From NCBI GenBank assembly GCA_015501605.1, contig JADNRZ010000002.1, positions 2,882,817 through 2,946,816 on the forward strand: a stretch of DNA of 64,000 nt. Reading direction: 5' to 3'. The DNA comes from Panaeolus papilionaceus (Eukaryota > Basidiomycota > Agaricomycetes > Agaricales). The notes beneath the pieces were generated by a model. The model saw nothing but the letters and a program-made list of their open reading frames with translations, did not search any database and had not been told where the DNA came from. The translations under genes were made by a program, and so were the position numbers. Positions 36,854-49,629 of this stretch are shown here, piece by piece; within the stretch, counting starts at the first letter, position 1, and every line of letters starts with the position of its first letter.

Positions 36854-39800
36854 TCAGAATCGTCTAATTGGTGCAGCGTCTCGGGCTGATAACTTCTTTT
36901 CCAAGGCCCAAGTAGCCTTTTCTACAGCTTCCTCATTGAATATTGGCGTTTTGTTCAAAATCCTACAAGAGCACCGTCATAAACAAACGGCTTCGAAGTC
37001 AGCGATGAAATTGACTGACCTCTTCTTCTTTTTGACAACTGGATTTTCTTCCTCGGATTCTTCGTCATCATCAGAGGTAATAATCTTGGACTTCGACTTG
37101 GCTTTGGACTTGGACGGTATAATTATATCCTCCTGGTCTTCATCCATGTTGAGGGAGTCCATTTCCCGAGCCAGTTTGGAAACTCGTGAGGATTTCGCCG
37201 ATGAGTTGGTTGAAGGAGTGTTATCGCGTTGATTCGACCTTACAGGTTGGAATTTAGCCTTTCCTTTCGAAGGTATAGCTGGAGGTGCAGGCTGCCATTC
37301 TTCTTCCTCTTCCTCTTGATCATCATCAACGTCCTCTTCTCTGTAGTCATCATCCTCGTCTTCTTCAACGGTTTCTTCAGTCAGTCGGCTGCTTGCTGCG
37401 CTGATAGGTTCGTCATTCATCTCGTCATCTTCACCATCTGTGAGTTCAGCGTCCTCATCATCGGAAGGCAACATAGGTGGGTCTGGTCTGAATGGTAGCT
37501 TCTCAATAATTGGCTGAGGCGCTACGCTTGATTTTCGTTTGTTTGCGACGGCAGATGCTCTAGAAGGATTCTTAGTCATAGGAGAAAGGGACATGGAAGT
37601 GTCTTCTTCAGACTCATCCTCATCGTCGGGGCCGTAGGCGACCTAAATTATGTATGTCGTGACAACTTGATTGATAACTGAGGCGATCTGAAGCTTACGA
37701 GGCTCATTTCAACGTCCTGACTATCGTCGTACTCTTCTTCATCTTCTTCCTCAAGAGCAGGGACTGGACGTCGCTGTCCTTTGACTGGACTGCCAAAAAG
37801 TCCAGATTGATGCAACATGTCGATCTTCGCGTCTGTCTTGAGTTCGTTTTGTTCAAACTATTTGCAAAGTCAGGGATTGGGATTGTAGACGAAGTCAAGG
37901 AAAGTACCTCGCTCATCAATCTTCGGGTATACATAGCTTCCATAGCTCTCATTCTCTCTTCCATTTCGCGCATAACCTCTTCTCTTGTGTCAGCTTCAAT
38001 GATGGCGCATCGCATCTCCGCTTCGAAAAGTTGCAGACGGAGATTCTCGACTTCATCAAATAGGGCATCAACCAATGGGTTGATAGGCTCGTCATCGTCG
38101 TCCTTGTCGTGATCAGTCTGAGGTTCATCCTCTGGAGAGTGTGTCAAAACACAAGTAAAGATGTGTAATTGTAAGATTACCTTCGCGAACTTCCAGCACA
38201 GTTTCGACAGCTTTCTTTCCCGCTTTTGAGCCTCCCATAGAGAGCGTCACCTTACGGGAGTAAGGATGGGGTATAATATCTGCGTCCTTAAGCTGAAGAG
38301 GACCCAACTGTTTGATCCTCGTGCCCTGAAGTTTGCCTGGTCCCACAGCGGGGACCTTTTGCACTTGTGCAGGTGCTGGAGTGATGTACACCTCACGAGC
38401 CAAGGCAGCGAACTTCATGACATGCGAGTTCTCATCATAGCCAGTGTCGTACGGGTTGACGTTGACGATCATGACCTAGTATGATTTAATGAGAATATAG
38501 TCCGAAAATCAATAGCTGGAAATACGCACCGTTCTGCCGTCTCCGATGAAATAGTCCATAAGGGATTCGGTCAACTTGCTATGCCTGAAAGGGACGACAG
38601 ACAAGGTTTTCCTTATGTCTTTTGTATCCACTCGACCGGTGGAAATTTCTTGAGAAAGACTCAACGCTATCTTGCGTTGATTGGAACGCATGACTTCCAT
38701 GCACTGGCCGAGCACCATCAGAGATTTGTTGATGTTGCCTGCTTCCTTAAGACGATCTCCTGTAGTGTGGGTGTGTTTTGTACGTTCTGATCCAGCAAGG
38801 TCAACGAGGGTTAGACGGGAGACTTGTAACGAAGTTGGATCCTAGGTATAATACATCAGCAAGGAGAAGACGAGGGCACCGTCCACATACATTTCTTTCT
38901 CCGCGATGACCTCTTACAACCTTGATGATGACCATACCATGACTTCTGCTACTCTCTCGGTTGGCTAGTGTACCAAAGACGCGACGGTGCAATTGTCCTA
39001 GCTTGACAAGTGCCTTTGCTTGGGAGCTACTATGAACACGGAACTGACGAAGGCCATGAATGTATTTCCCATTGGAATCGGTTTCACCGGTGTCTGAACC
39101 AGGGCAGGCTCTCAAAGCCAGTGCCTGTCTCGTTACAAGCAATGATTTGGAGCCCAGGGGGTGAGCGGTAGGACCATCGGGATGATTGACGGATTCGTCT
39201 TTAACAGAGGCCAGTAGATCGTATACCTTCTCGTTGTACACTTCAGCGTAGGAGAGCCAAATGGTGTAGTCGTAGTTACGATCGACATCGACGACTGTGG
39301 GGTCGATGTCGAAATCGGTGTCTGGGGTACTATCCAATGACTCCAAGACTTCAGCCAGGGATGGCTCAGGCATCGTAGGCGGCGGCCTCATGTCTGCGTC
39401 ATCTGCAATCTCTACAGCATGGAGCCGAACAGGTCGATACTGACGAATGTGATATTAGAAAAAAATGTTAGAGGGCAAGACAGCGATACTCACTCTACCA
39501 TCTCCGTGGCGTCCTTCAATACTGTTGAATATAACATCGAGGGAGCGGGGCAAGATTCCAGCTGTTCCTTTTTCTGTGCCTCCTTGAACGGTATATGTCT
39601 TGCCGGAGTTTGTTACTCCATACGTAAAGAGAAGTGCGTTTTGACCAAGCAACACGTCTTTGACAAGAGGTAAAGTGGTCTTTGTGAAGAAATCGGATTG
39701 TGTGGTATTGGGAGGGAAGACATGAGAGAAGGTGTACGATGAAGCAGGAGGAATGGTTGAGATACGATACTTTGAGCGACTGCTTTGAGGATCTTGGGGA

Positions 39801-40292
39801 TCGATCATTGTTACAGTCGTATCAGACAGTGGGGTCAAGTAGGGAGAAGCTGCTGGTTCATCCTCATTTAACTGTGGTCGAATACGTAGATACGCCTGTG
39901 GGTTGTTTGTTTAATGTTAAAAATTGGTAAGTTCTATTAGACAAGACAATGGCTTTTACCATGATAGGCTCGCGATCTGAATCAGTGGAACCATTGATAG
40001 CTTTTGATGCCTTCTTTGCAGCTGCTGACGATTTCGAGGGAGGCTTGGAAGATGGAATAGATTCAAGAGAGTTACTCTTGCTTGGAGCTAAAGGCTTGCG
40101 TACAATTGATTTCTTTACAGGTTGTGGTTGTGTTGTTGGTTCAATTGGACTTGCGACTTTTGCTGTTCTTGCACGAGTTGTTCTAGTTGCTGTTGCTGTT
40201 GGTATAGAAGTTGCGGTTGTTGTTGTCTGGGTCTTATTACGAGTAGATGTTCTTGTAGCTGTTGGTTTACTTGCCATGATGGGTGTTGTCAA
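36854..40292 (-). CDS. Kinesin-6 family motor (MKLP/KIF20/Klp9-like)
   Basis: Plus-end microtubule motor; kinesin-6 members work at the anaphase spindle midzone and in cytokinesis. The first exon (ATG 40292 or 40277) is Thr/Ser/Pro-rich and basic. The motor domain follows: AYLRIRPQLNEDE, the P-loop TYGVTNSGKTYTVQGG (the TN form of the P-loop is a kinesin-6 trait), IWLSYAEVYNEKVYDLL after a long acidic loop-6 insertion, switch I NRESSRSHGMV, switch II LTLVDLAGSERTK, and VPFRHSKLTESLMDYF. A coiled coil (DALFDEVENLRLQLFEAEMR, then EEVMREMEERMRAMEAMYTR) and a highly acidic tail with basic patches (PSKSKAKSKSK, KKKKR) complete it. The last exon ends LEKKLSARDAAPIRRF. It shares a divergent promoter with Spc7. 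Confidence 0.92.
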
Positions 40293-40760
40293 CGTGAACC
40301 TTTGAAATTGACTTTGAATAAGACTAGGAAAACGCGCTCCTCATTGCAGTCACATGATGGCGTTTGAACTCGACATTGACCCGAATCGTTTTAATTTATT
40401 ACTACTAATTATGAGCTTTTAAAATCTAAAATAATAAATATAAGTAGTATATTATACTTGAATAACATCTATTTCTTGTTTAGATTTGAAAATTCTATGT
40501 CGATAATAAAATATCTAATGAAGCCCCTATAACGATCAAGGTGAGTGGACATTGATCACGTGTAAATCATCATGGAAATGGACGCGTCTGTTTATTTTGA
40601 TGAGTTGAACGGGTTGACCTCTTACTTGCATTGTGCAGTTGACTTTCCACATACCCTCAACATCATCATTATACTCTCGTTTCCCTTTATTTCCTTTTTA
40701 TTTTCTTGTCTACTCTCTTGATTTTTTTTTGTTTAGCTTCCTCAGGTCACGATCTACAAC
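40293..40760. promoter_or_regulatory. Divergent promoter kinesin-6 / Spc7 with an ACGCGT box
   Basis: 468 bp between the two start codons, AT-rich in the middle (about 40390-40520). It contains ACGCGT at 40582-40587, the MluI cell-cycle box bound by MBF-type factors in fungi, and a CACGTG E-box at 40557-40562. Both genes it would drive act in mitosis. Function is inferred from motif plus context. Confidence 0.55.
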
Positions 40761-43700
40761 ATGGTAGCTAAGAAAGTATCTCCCAATCGCAGACGGTCAA
40801 TCGCCGTTCCAAACCAGAATCAACCTTCAATAGTGCCCAAGAATCGTCGCAGAGCGCACAGTATTGTTCCTGGTTCTTTGAGTCCTCAGTCTAAAGCGCG
40901 ACGCTCACTCGTTTGTTGCATTTAATACGCGATTTCACGGTTATTGTTCTAATGTCGGTCTTGCTAACATACAGGTCCCTAGAAAGAGCATTTTAAAGGC
41001 TTCGATAAACACGTTCCATCTAGATTCCTCTTCTCAGCAATCTACAAACGATGACGGAAATGCAACAAAGTCAACAGACTTCACCCAAGACTTCACAGCA
41101 CCCGTCCATGACAATACCTCACGCAAATCTCTAGGTCGACGAGTCAGCTTCGCCAGTCATTCCCATGTTCGCATGTTTGAAACAATCCATACCAATAGCA
41201 CAGGCTCTCCCCAGTCATCACCCTCGAGTCAGATCGAGGACTCGCCCCAAGCGTCACCCGCTGTTGAGCATGAGCCCACAGACGAGAACCAATACCCAGG
41301 CCGCAACCCGCGAAATAGGAGGAGCTCAGTTCGCTACTCCATGGCTCAGAGCGAGGATATGGATCTAACCACTATTGCTGGAAACGCGTTCCAAAACCGC
41401 GGTTCTGCTATTCTGGATGAAGAATTTGATTATGAGGATGACTCGTATGACGAAGAAGAAGACGAAGACGGCGATAACATGGATGTTACTGAAGCTATCA
41501 AAGGGGGTTTCTCTCGCAAGCGCTCCATTTCTATGCCGCGCCAACCTCTACAACAATTGTCAGTCTCTGAAAACGATGAACAAGCCGTGGACGAGTCACG
41601 ATCCGACATTGGCAACGACTCCATAATTTCGGACGCGCCTTCCGAACAATCACAAGCGATGGAGTTTACCATTCCTTTAGGGCAATCTCTACGCCCCCCA
41701 GCAGAAGAAGATGAGGCCTGGGTCGCCCTCAAACAACTCGCTAACACCAATTCTGAGCCTTCAGGAGCGGATGAGAGTCGCGAAGAAGAGGAAATGGAAC
41801 TGGAAAATGCAATCGACCGCCTGAAACGAGCCCGAGACTCATTGGCATTACCGAGCAATCTCATGTCACAGGAGGAGGATTCCTTCATGAGCACAGAGGA
41901 CAGCTTCGACGCGGTCAATCTAGATAACGGAAACAAGACGCTCAACCTTAGTCAAGTGATTGGCAGAGCAAGTATGGTTTCTGATTCCAGGTTGAGCCTT
42001 GGGCAAGAATCCAACATGGACGAATCAGAGGTATATGGTAACATTGCTCAAGCTAGACAATCCCTGGCACCTTCGTCCACTTCTGTATTTCAACCACCGC
42101 CTTCGAATCCCCCGCCACCTTCCCAACCCCCATCGTCGAACCTCCCATCCTCATCCAGTATGACTGCGTCTTCAAACACTTTCTCCTTCGTGCCACCACC
42201 AACATCCGCTCCCAGACCTACGACACCACACAAATCACCCGCCAAACCCAAACCCACATTTTCCGCGGCCTTCGCCCCTCCTGTCACCCGTGCATCCCCC
42301 AAGAAACCTCCAGCAGACGTAGAATCAACCCCGACACAGTCAAAACGCCTTCGACCTGTACCTGAAGAGACACATCCCGATAGCGACCTTCCAAGTCCAG
42401 CTAAACGACAAGCTCTTGCGTCCAAATGGCAGCCAGAGCCTCCTGGTTCAGCAGCTCTATCGAAGAACGCCCCGGTCCCTAAACCTCTATCTCCTGATAG
42501 GACAGCTCCTTTCCAACAACCCGCGTCGTCTTTACGTCGGCCATCTGGATATTTTGCCAGGAGGAAGAGTCTGGCAGTTGGGAGCTCGAGCTCACAAGTA
42601 CAAGCTGCCACCACACAGGGCCACGATACAGCAGCTGGTACCTTGACCCCAACACCGAAGAAGAAGTTACCCTTCCTTGGCCTGGGTCGCGCGAGTATGG
42701 GTGCTGCACCTTCAGTGACATCCAAGCCACTGAATAAGAAACCCTTGCCCCCTATTCGTCCTAAGTCTCCTGCCAGACAATCCTCTGACAAGGAAGCGGA
42801 GGCTGCTCATTATGTGCGTGAAGCTTCGCATCAAGCATTTGCTATGCCCAGCCCAACCAGAGGGTCACCGGCGCCGCCTCGAGCAAGGGTGGTCGAACCT
42901 GAGCCCGAACCCACAGACATACCTGCAGAGGCCCCTCTGCTAGTGGTTGAAGAAGACATGGGCGAACTATCAGGGGAAATGGAAATCGACATCGATGCCA
43001 CTCAACAATGGAGAGATGCCGTTCAGGCTGCTGAGCCAGCCATTGATGAGGAGGAAATGGTAAGTGGGAATACCGCACCGTTTATCTACACGGAACTAAC
43101 GATTCTGTAGCCTTCAATCTCCATTAATCAATTCTTGTCCATGACGAACATCAAGTTCATGGACGAATTGACAGCACCGAGGAAATCTACGCACCCCTCA
43201 CAGCAACCTCTGCGCCAGCCGAGGAACCCATCAGAAATTCCCATGGCAGATTATGTTGTGGCAATGGCAATTAACATTCCCCAGCTCGAGCTATATTCGC
43301 GGGTTTCAAGAGACCTCGAGGCTTGGATGGCAAAGAGCAAGACAGCATTCACCGAAGCGGAGGAGGAAGCTGCCAAGCTTACTCCTGAACTCTTCGTCGA
43401 ATTTGCTAGAGCGGATGAAGAGGGTCAACAAGACTTAATCGTAAGCGACAATGGTTCTCGTATTATGTTGCCATTCTAACCCGCTTTTAGCACCTCCTTA
43501 ACCTCATCAAAACCAATACAAGGTATCAAGCCAAGTCTGATTGGTATGATTGGAAGTTACAATGGGTCGAAGGTTTGAGGGCAACGGCTGACGAAGGCTT
43601 TGCTCAACTGGAGAACGTAAGTTCTGAGATAGACCCAGCATCGAGTCATGCTAACCACAAATGATGCAGGATGCCCATGCACTCGAAGACATGAAAAACT

Positions 43701-44896
43701 CTGTCGATGAGCTTGTCCCACAACTCGAAAAAGAGTATGCCGACCTCATGCAACAGCTTGAACAGGAGCAGGCTGAGGTTGCGGAAATTGAGTCAGGGGA
43801 TCAGGAATACCTCAATGACCTCAAAGCAACCATTGCCGAACAGAAGTACGTCTCGCAGGTTTTGATGCACTTATTTAAATCTTATTATACATCCGTAGCA
43901 TTGAGGTTGAGGCACTCAAAGCCGAACTCAAGGATGGAAAGGACCAGCTGCGATGGCTGCAAGAGAAGTCGGAAGAGATTGAGGCTCAGAAGCGGGAGGC
44001 TCGAAGCACAATTGACGCTGCACAGCGACTTGTGCACCTGAAGCAGACTTCGACTCGCACCGAAGTCTTTAGGCTAAAAGGTTAGTCGTTCTTATGTATG
44101 GATTGTCCATGATTCTAATAGCCCATCATCTAGGCGAATTGGAAGCCCTAGAAAAACTGCACAGAACGAGGATCGTCAAGGTTGACTCGAGGCTGTTCGA
44201 GTATATTTATGCCAACAGGCTCAAAGTTACAATCCCTTGCAGAAACTTCCTTCCTTCGGTCAATAAAATTAGCATTTCCCGGATCGGCCAGAGTCATCTA
44301 CGACTTAAGGACGATTTCCCGCAATTGAGCAAATTCCTGCTTTCTGCTGCTCAAACACTGATTCGGGAGAGCGACGACATTGTCACGGTGCGCCAGGTAA
44401 GATGAACGCGACCACGTTTTCGACGTTTCAAGGGCTTATGTTCTCTTCATAGGTGGTCCATCGACTGAGCGACTACTGGTCGGCATGCACTCAACTCCGG
44501 TCACAACTTACACTCATCAGCATTCGTTACCCTATGGAGATGCTTTTGTCCCCCGCAACCCCACAATCCATGCCTAGCTTTAGAGCAAGGGTCATGGTCA
44601 TGTTGCCCTCTTGCAAAGGTAAGGCGTATATTTCATACGTCTTTAACTTGGACACGTTCTCGCGATGGCCGACTACCATAAACACACTTGATTGCGACGT
44701 TGAGGTCGCCTATGGTTCTATCAGGTAAGGTTAATTTTTTTTATTGAAAACGAAGTCTATGCTAATCCTCGGTTATAGTCGCGAAACGTTACTCCAAGCC
44801 GTCATGTCGCGTTTAAGCGAAGCTACACCAACAGAAAACTTTGCCTGCTTGCTTGATGCTTGCATCGAAGCCGAGTCAATCCAACCCACATCTTAA
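40761..44896 (+). CDS. SPC7: Kinetochore scaffold Spc7/Spc105/KNL1
   Basis: KNL1 is the large arm of the outer-kinetochore KMN network; it recruits PP1 and Bub1/Bub3. Nine exons (40761-40910, 40975-43059, 43111-43440, 43491-43616, 43670-43845, 43899-44080, 44134-44396, 44453-44724, 44779-44896) give 1233 aa without a break. Near the N-terminus are the PP1 docking motif GRRVSFASH and a basic RRRSIAVP. MELT-like phospho-docking repeats occur (EDMDLTTIAG, DNMDVTEAIKG, AMEFTIPLG). A long Pro/Ser-rich region follows. The conserved Spc7 domain starts ISINQFLSMTNIKFMDELT, then DYVVAMAINIPQLELY, a coiled coil (VPQLEKEYADLMQQLEQEQA), and the C-terminal RWD-type end with WPTTINTLDCDVEVAYGSI. Everything expected of the family is in place. 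Confidence 0.95.
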
Positions 44897-45280
44897 CCCC
44901 TTTGTTCGAACATTGTTTAAACCCACATTTGATTCTAAATTATCAGTTCCTTCTTGTTTGTAGATTATTTTTATACTATAGGTGTATTTTTCGATTATCT
45001 TTTCTGGAATAATAGGATTTCCATTGATGGAGTGTACAAGATGCGGGTCGTGGATAGGACGAAGTGAGGATAGTATGACATGAATGAGGACAAAAAATAT
45101 AATGCAAGTACAAATCAAGGTCAAGGGGAGAATGAGAGTGAATAGTTGGAGGGTGGTATATGGACCAGATACCAGAGATATGGGAATAAATCACAGACTG
45201 TATAATTACTGAAAAGAAATAGAAAAAGTCGAGGTAAATAGTCCCCGAAAATGTCACAAAGAACTCGTGGTTCAAGAAGC

Positions 45281-47319
45281 TCAAAGTGCTTGAGAAATTT
45301 GCTCGAGTCGCACCATAAAGTGCGCCAATAGCTCCTGCTCCCCTTTCAGGTCTTCCAACTCCATAACACACGCGTCTCGGGCGGTGTTCCAACCAGCAGC
45401 AGCAAGACGAATAGCATTGGAGGTTTCATATCTCGCCCTCTGTTCCTCCAGAGCATGGGCTTGAGATTGGTGTGCCAAGTTCTCATAATGCACCACGGTC
45501 GCCTGCAGTGCTTGCTCGTGAGATACATGCGCACTGCGCAGTCTCTCTTCTAGGGATTCTGCGTAGCGTGCATGCTCATTGCTTTGCCTTGCCTGCTGCT
45601 CTGCAAAATGGTTCTGGCTGCGCATTTCCTCCATTTGCTGCGATTGAACTTGTTTGAGGCTATAGATTTCCTCCTCCAACGATTGGATCTGCAAGAGACG
45701 TTCCTTGTTCATATTCTCAAGAGAAGCAAGTTGCAGTCGCAGCATAGTAATTGTAGCAGAATCACCAGTCGATGACGTAGGCGAAAGGCTAAATCGGCTG
45801 GAAAGTGAGCCGTGGAAAGCAGGTGAGGGAGTAACATCTGGTAGTAGAACTTGCGAGATTGAGCCAAACCCGCCGGGGGAATCGATTGCACTCAAACAAG
45901 GGCTAGGAGGTATGTCCAACTGGGAGCTCAAGGTGGGTGATGCTGGGCCGGACTGGAATGGGGGGTCCATATCAGCCAACATCCGTCCAAACTCATCTTC
46001 GGGTATGAGTTGCGAGGATTCACTCGCCAGTTGTTCGAATGAAAGTATGGAACCACGCATGACACGACTGTTATCCGACATCTTCTGAGAAGGAGGTCGT
46101 AGGGATGACTTCCCTGTTGAGTCAGAGGGAAGAGGTGATACATAAGACAATTTGTTACGGTTAGGCAACCCAGCAGGTCTACTAGGGGTCTGGGGAGCAC
46201 TGCGAGGACGGGGTACTTTGATGCGAGGCATAGCTGGTGTGGGAGCACCTAGTTGAGCAACAGGTGCCAGCAATAATTCGACATCGTCCTCTTCGCTATC
46301 TTCGCTGTTACGCTCGGATATGCGAGACATGTCAGCCACATGGCTCTTGGACGAGCCGGCAGTTGGGGGCCTTCGTGGTTTCAGACGGGCCGATGGTGAA
46401 GGGGATTCCTGAGAAGGGCTAAAGACTGGTGTTTGATTTGGGGTAATGGTTTGATCATGGTTAGACCGCGCTTGCAGAACCCTATTCTTGAGGGCAGATG
46501 ATTTAGGAGTGACGAGTAGTGGGGTTGCATCATTGGAGTTAACCGACGGTGATGAAGGAATAGGGCTCCGGGAATTGGCAGCGACGGTCGTCTTCACGAG
46601 CTTCGCAGGTCGGGTAGGAGATGCCCTCCCGCTTGAGAGAAGCAAGCCCTTTCCTTTGGAGGGGGTAGAAGGGGAGTTGAACCGCCAGACCTGTTCAGGC
46701 TTGCTTTGAGAGCTGCTCGATGAGGGAGAGGGCTAATGGGACGTGATCTCTTCTCCGAGGCGGAGGGAAGTGATTCTGGTGTGTTTTGATCCTTTCGTTC
46801 GTCGTCAGAGGTGCTTAAAGGGCGACGAGTGCCGGCCTTGATCAAAACTGGTGAAGGTGGCTTTGCAGCCTCAACAACTGCAGACTTTGGGCGGTACTTT
46901 GGTAATGCAGAAGTGGCATTAAGGTTCCTGGGACGGAGTGTGGCTGGTTTGATATGTGCAGGGGGAGGTGTGCCGGGCTCTGAGGGTTTGGATGACTGCT
47001 CATCTGAAGAAGTTCGTTGAATGGAATTGGAGACACGTCTACGAGTGACTGTCTTGGATTCTGGAGTTGCAGTTCGCCTTGAAATGGCGGAGGATGGTCT
47101 AACATCGGCCATTGATGCGCGAGGTGCGGCTGGAACAGGTGCTATAAGACTTGAACGACGAGCCTCCTTGACCTTTTTCGCGTTTTTGCTATTTTCACGA
47201 GCATCCTTACTTATTACATCTGCCAGAGCTTTGCTCATTGACGCAAGATTTAGAGATTGCCGTAAAGAACTCCTTGTGGTAGGTTTGGATGCTGTTTCCG
47301 TTTTAGAATCAGCAGGCAT
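45281..47319 (-). CDS. Unknown Ser/Pro-rich protein with C-terminal coiled coil
   Basis: I do not recognise this protein. The N-terminal 190 or so residues from ATG 47319 are Ser/Thr/Pro-rich and basic (SKALADVISKDARENSK, KVKEARRSSL). The rest, in another frame, is Ser/Pro-rich (many SPTRP, TPSRP and SPSPSA-like sites), contains an acidic block (RNSEDSEEDDVELLL), and ends in a long coiled coil with heptads around ENMNKERLLQIQSLEEEIYS and QSQQMEEMRSQNHFAEQQAR. The two frames must be joined. The best candidate is an intron with donor C/gtccca at 46742 and acceptor ctccaaag at 46654, a pyrimidine-rich 3' end; a sequence error is the alternative. Many SP/TP sites suggest CDK-type phosphorylation, by inference. 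It lies tail-to-tail with Spc7, with 384 bp between stops. Confidence 0.65.
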
Positions 47320-47524
47320 GTTGAAATTTAGAAGAGAAAAAAATGAGGTTTTGAATAGAAAATGTGCGTTATAAACGTTTCCTGGGAGATTGAAATAGAA
47401 AATAATGTCGTGGTTGTTGTTCGTGAATGCTCGTTAAAAGTTAAATCCTTGACTTGAATTTCAACTTTGAAAAGTGGCAAACACGGGTTCGAACTAATTA
47501 TTTGCCTTTATTTGTTACTGTCAT

Positions 47525-49336
47525 CTACCACATGAATCGTCCCACACCTTCTCTAGGTAGGTATAGAAATACATACATAGTGATACCATTAATTATAAGA
47601 TACCAAACCCCTTCTAAAATAATTCCCCACTTAGGGACACTTACTGCTTGTGATCTCAGTAAAATATAGGGTATCAAAAAATATCGAGGCTCCAATAGAG
47701 GTGTTGGCAGCAACGTGGGCACCACAAACACAGGCAACAATAGGCTCTGCAACATTGTCTGATCTTGGCCTAAAACTCAACATGAGCCATCGAGAAAAAC
47801 TCGATACAGGTATAATGACACGCACCGACACGTAAAAACCACGCCCACGCGCAGGCCATATAGACGGGGACCAATGCATAAGGTACTAAGGGGTGGAGCA
47901 TATATACCCTTCTCCAGACATAGAACGTATAGTGTCTGTTGTCTGACAGCAAGAAGGGGTGGTGGATCCTAATATACGTCAGTCCCTCTATTTTCTTAGT
48001 ATGATCAACAGAGTTGAAACCTACGTGAAGTACTTCACAGTCAAACCCATGACCATACACAAGGCACTAGTGAATAGGACACGACTACATATCAATGAGT
48101 TTCTTTTCCAAAATAAACATTCAGAGTATGATAGAAACCTTTTGCTTCCAAACATGCGGCTAGACACGCCTCGGATCAGGGCAGGTGCTCCCCCTGAACC
48201 GGAAATTAAAACAGGCCACCCAAAAAATGTCGCGGCCGAGATAAAATAGTACAGCTGGGGTATATGAAGAGTCGGTATGTGATTGGATTTGTCGCCTGAT
48301 CACTTCATTAGAAAAAAAGGTAAAGTCTGAGCAGTCAATGACGAAATACCAAGGACAATTCCGCCATTCCAAATAACAAAGACTCCAAACGCAACAAGCA
48401 CCAATATGTAAGGGACGAAAGAGCCCAAGATGTCTGGTAAGATTTTCGGGGCACTCATTACCGACTTTAATAGATCCCCTGAAGAAGAAACTGCTTAAGG
48501 AACCAGGGTTCATGGAAAGTGAAGGCAATTTCACGTACATGGTTCAGCGATAAGAGCAGGGGGGTCATGCAGCTTCGCCAGGGGCGCCTCGTTTGGAAGC
48601 GACCGTCTGAATCGTAGGTACATAAGCTGACTGGCAGCATACGCATAGACTACCCAGACGATGTTGGTCTGCCTGAAAGTGCAGCTCACAAGACCAAACT
48701 AGAATTGATCGTTGAGTGTCAATCGAAAGCGCAAGATGGCATGAATAAGGTACCAAAGCCGCAAGGGTATGCTTACCCTCTGATGCTGCGACTACTGTCA
48801 AAACAACAGAGACCAAGCTAGGAACCTCAGTATAGTATAAGAAGCCGAAGAACCAGGCGATTGGGAAAGCCGACAGCACGAGTGCCTCCGGAATTGGAGT
48901 GAGTATCCCTTCTCGGTGTCGTTCGCGTTTATAGACGCATATCAGTCGCGTGAGTGCCATGGGTAGAGCCAGTAGTGTCAACAATGTTGTAAGCCTCAGC
49001 ATCGAAAGGTTACATTTGAACATAAAGATGCGTTTCAGTAGTATTGACCAAATATACCTGTTGACAAGTTGGCAATCCTTCATTCACTAAATGCATTCTA
49101 ATACATACAGCCCAGGAGGTGTTGTAATTTTGGGATCCCAATATCCAAAATCGCCACGACAGTACGCTTGTGCCTGTGGAATGTGGAATGGCTCATCCTA
49201 AAATATTGCAATTGGTAAAGAGACCGCCAGCGAAACCGATTGCTTCACACACCATATAGGGCTCATCAACGAATTTATTGACTTCTTTGAGAGTAGTCAC
49301 GCATAGCACCGTAAATGCCAAGTAGAGAGAGGACAT
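47525..49336 (-). CDS. ALG10: ALG10 alpha-1,2-glucosyltransferase (Die2)
   Basis: Adds the third and last glucose to the dolichol-linked N-glycan precursor in the ER lumen, the signal for transfer by oligosaccharyltransferase. From ATG 49336 the first exon reads [20 protein letters not shown] and ends EPYM; splicing gives the family signature [17 protein letters not shown] then [13 protein letters not shown]. Later blocks are [88 protein letters not shown] and PQLYYF. The C-terminal part has [19 protein letters not shown], and [13 protein letters not shown] near the end. Many hydrophobic segments are present, as expected for a polytopic GT59 enzyme. Introns are short; one acceptor (tgatcag before GCGACAAATCC) must be chosen over a nearer one to keep GDKSNH. 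Confidence 0.95.
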
Positions 49337-49629
49337 GGTATGTCTCTGACAGTGACCACAAAGCAGCTAGTTATGTTGCAGTAAAAAGAATGTTATGAGA
49401 ATCTCCAGCGACCAGAGTTGTTCCTTTGATGCCTAGTCACATGACCCATCTGGTTCCCAACGTCATAGGCGATGATTGTCAGGGGTTTTTTATAAGTAAA
49501 GATATTGAGCCGGAAAAGATCAATGGGATACGACATCCATATCACAGAACTGTTGTTATATTTTGATAGACAGATCATACAAAACAATGTATGCAAGATA
49601 AAGGGTGTTTATTTTTTACTTGACGGAAC

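Noticed and set aside
42090..42791. Gly-rich open frame of over 230 codons antisense to Spc7
   Set aside because: It is the shadow of the Pro/Ser-rich Spc7 region; no start context, no domain.
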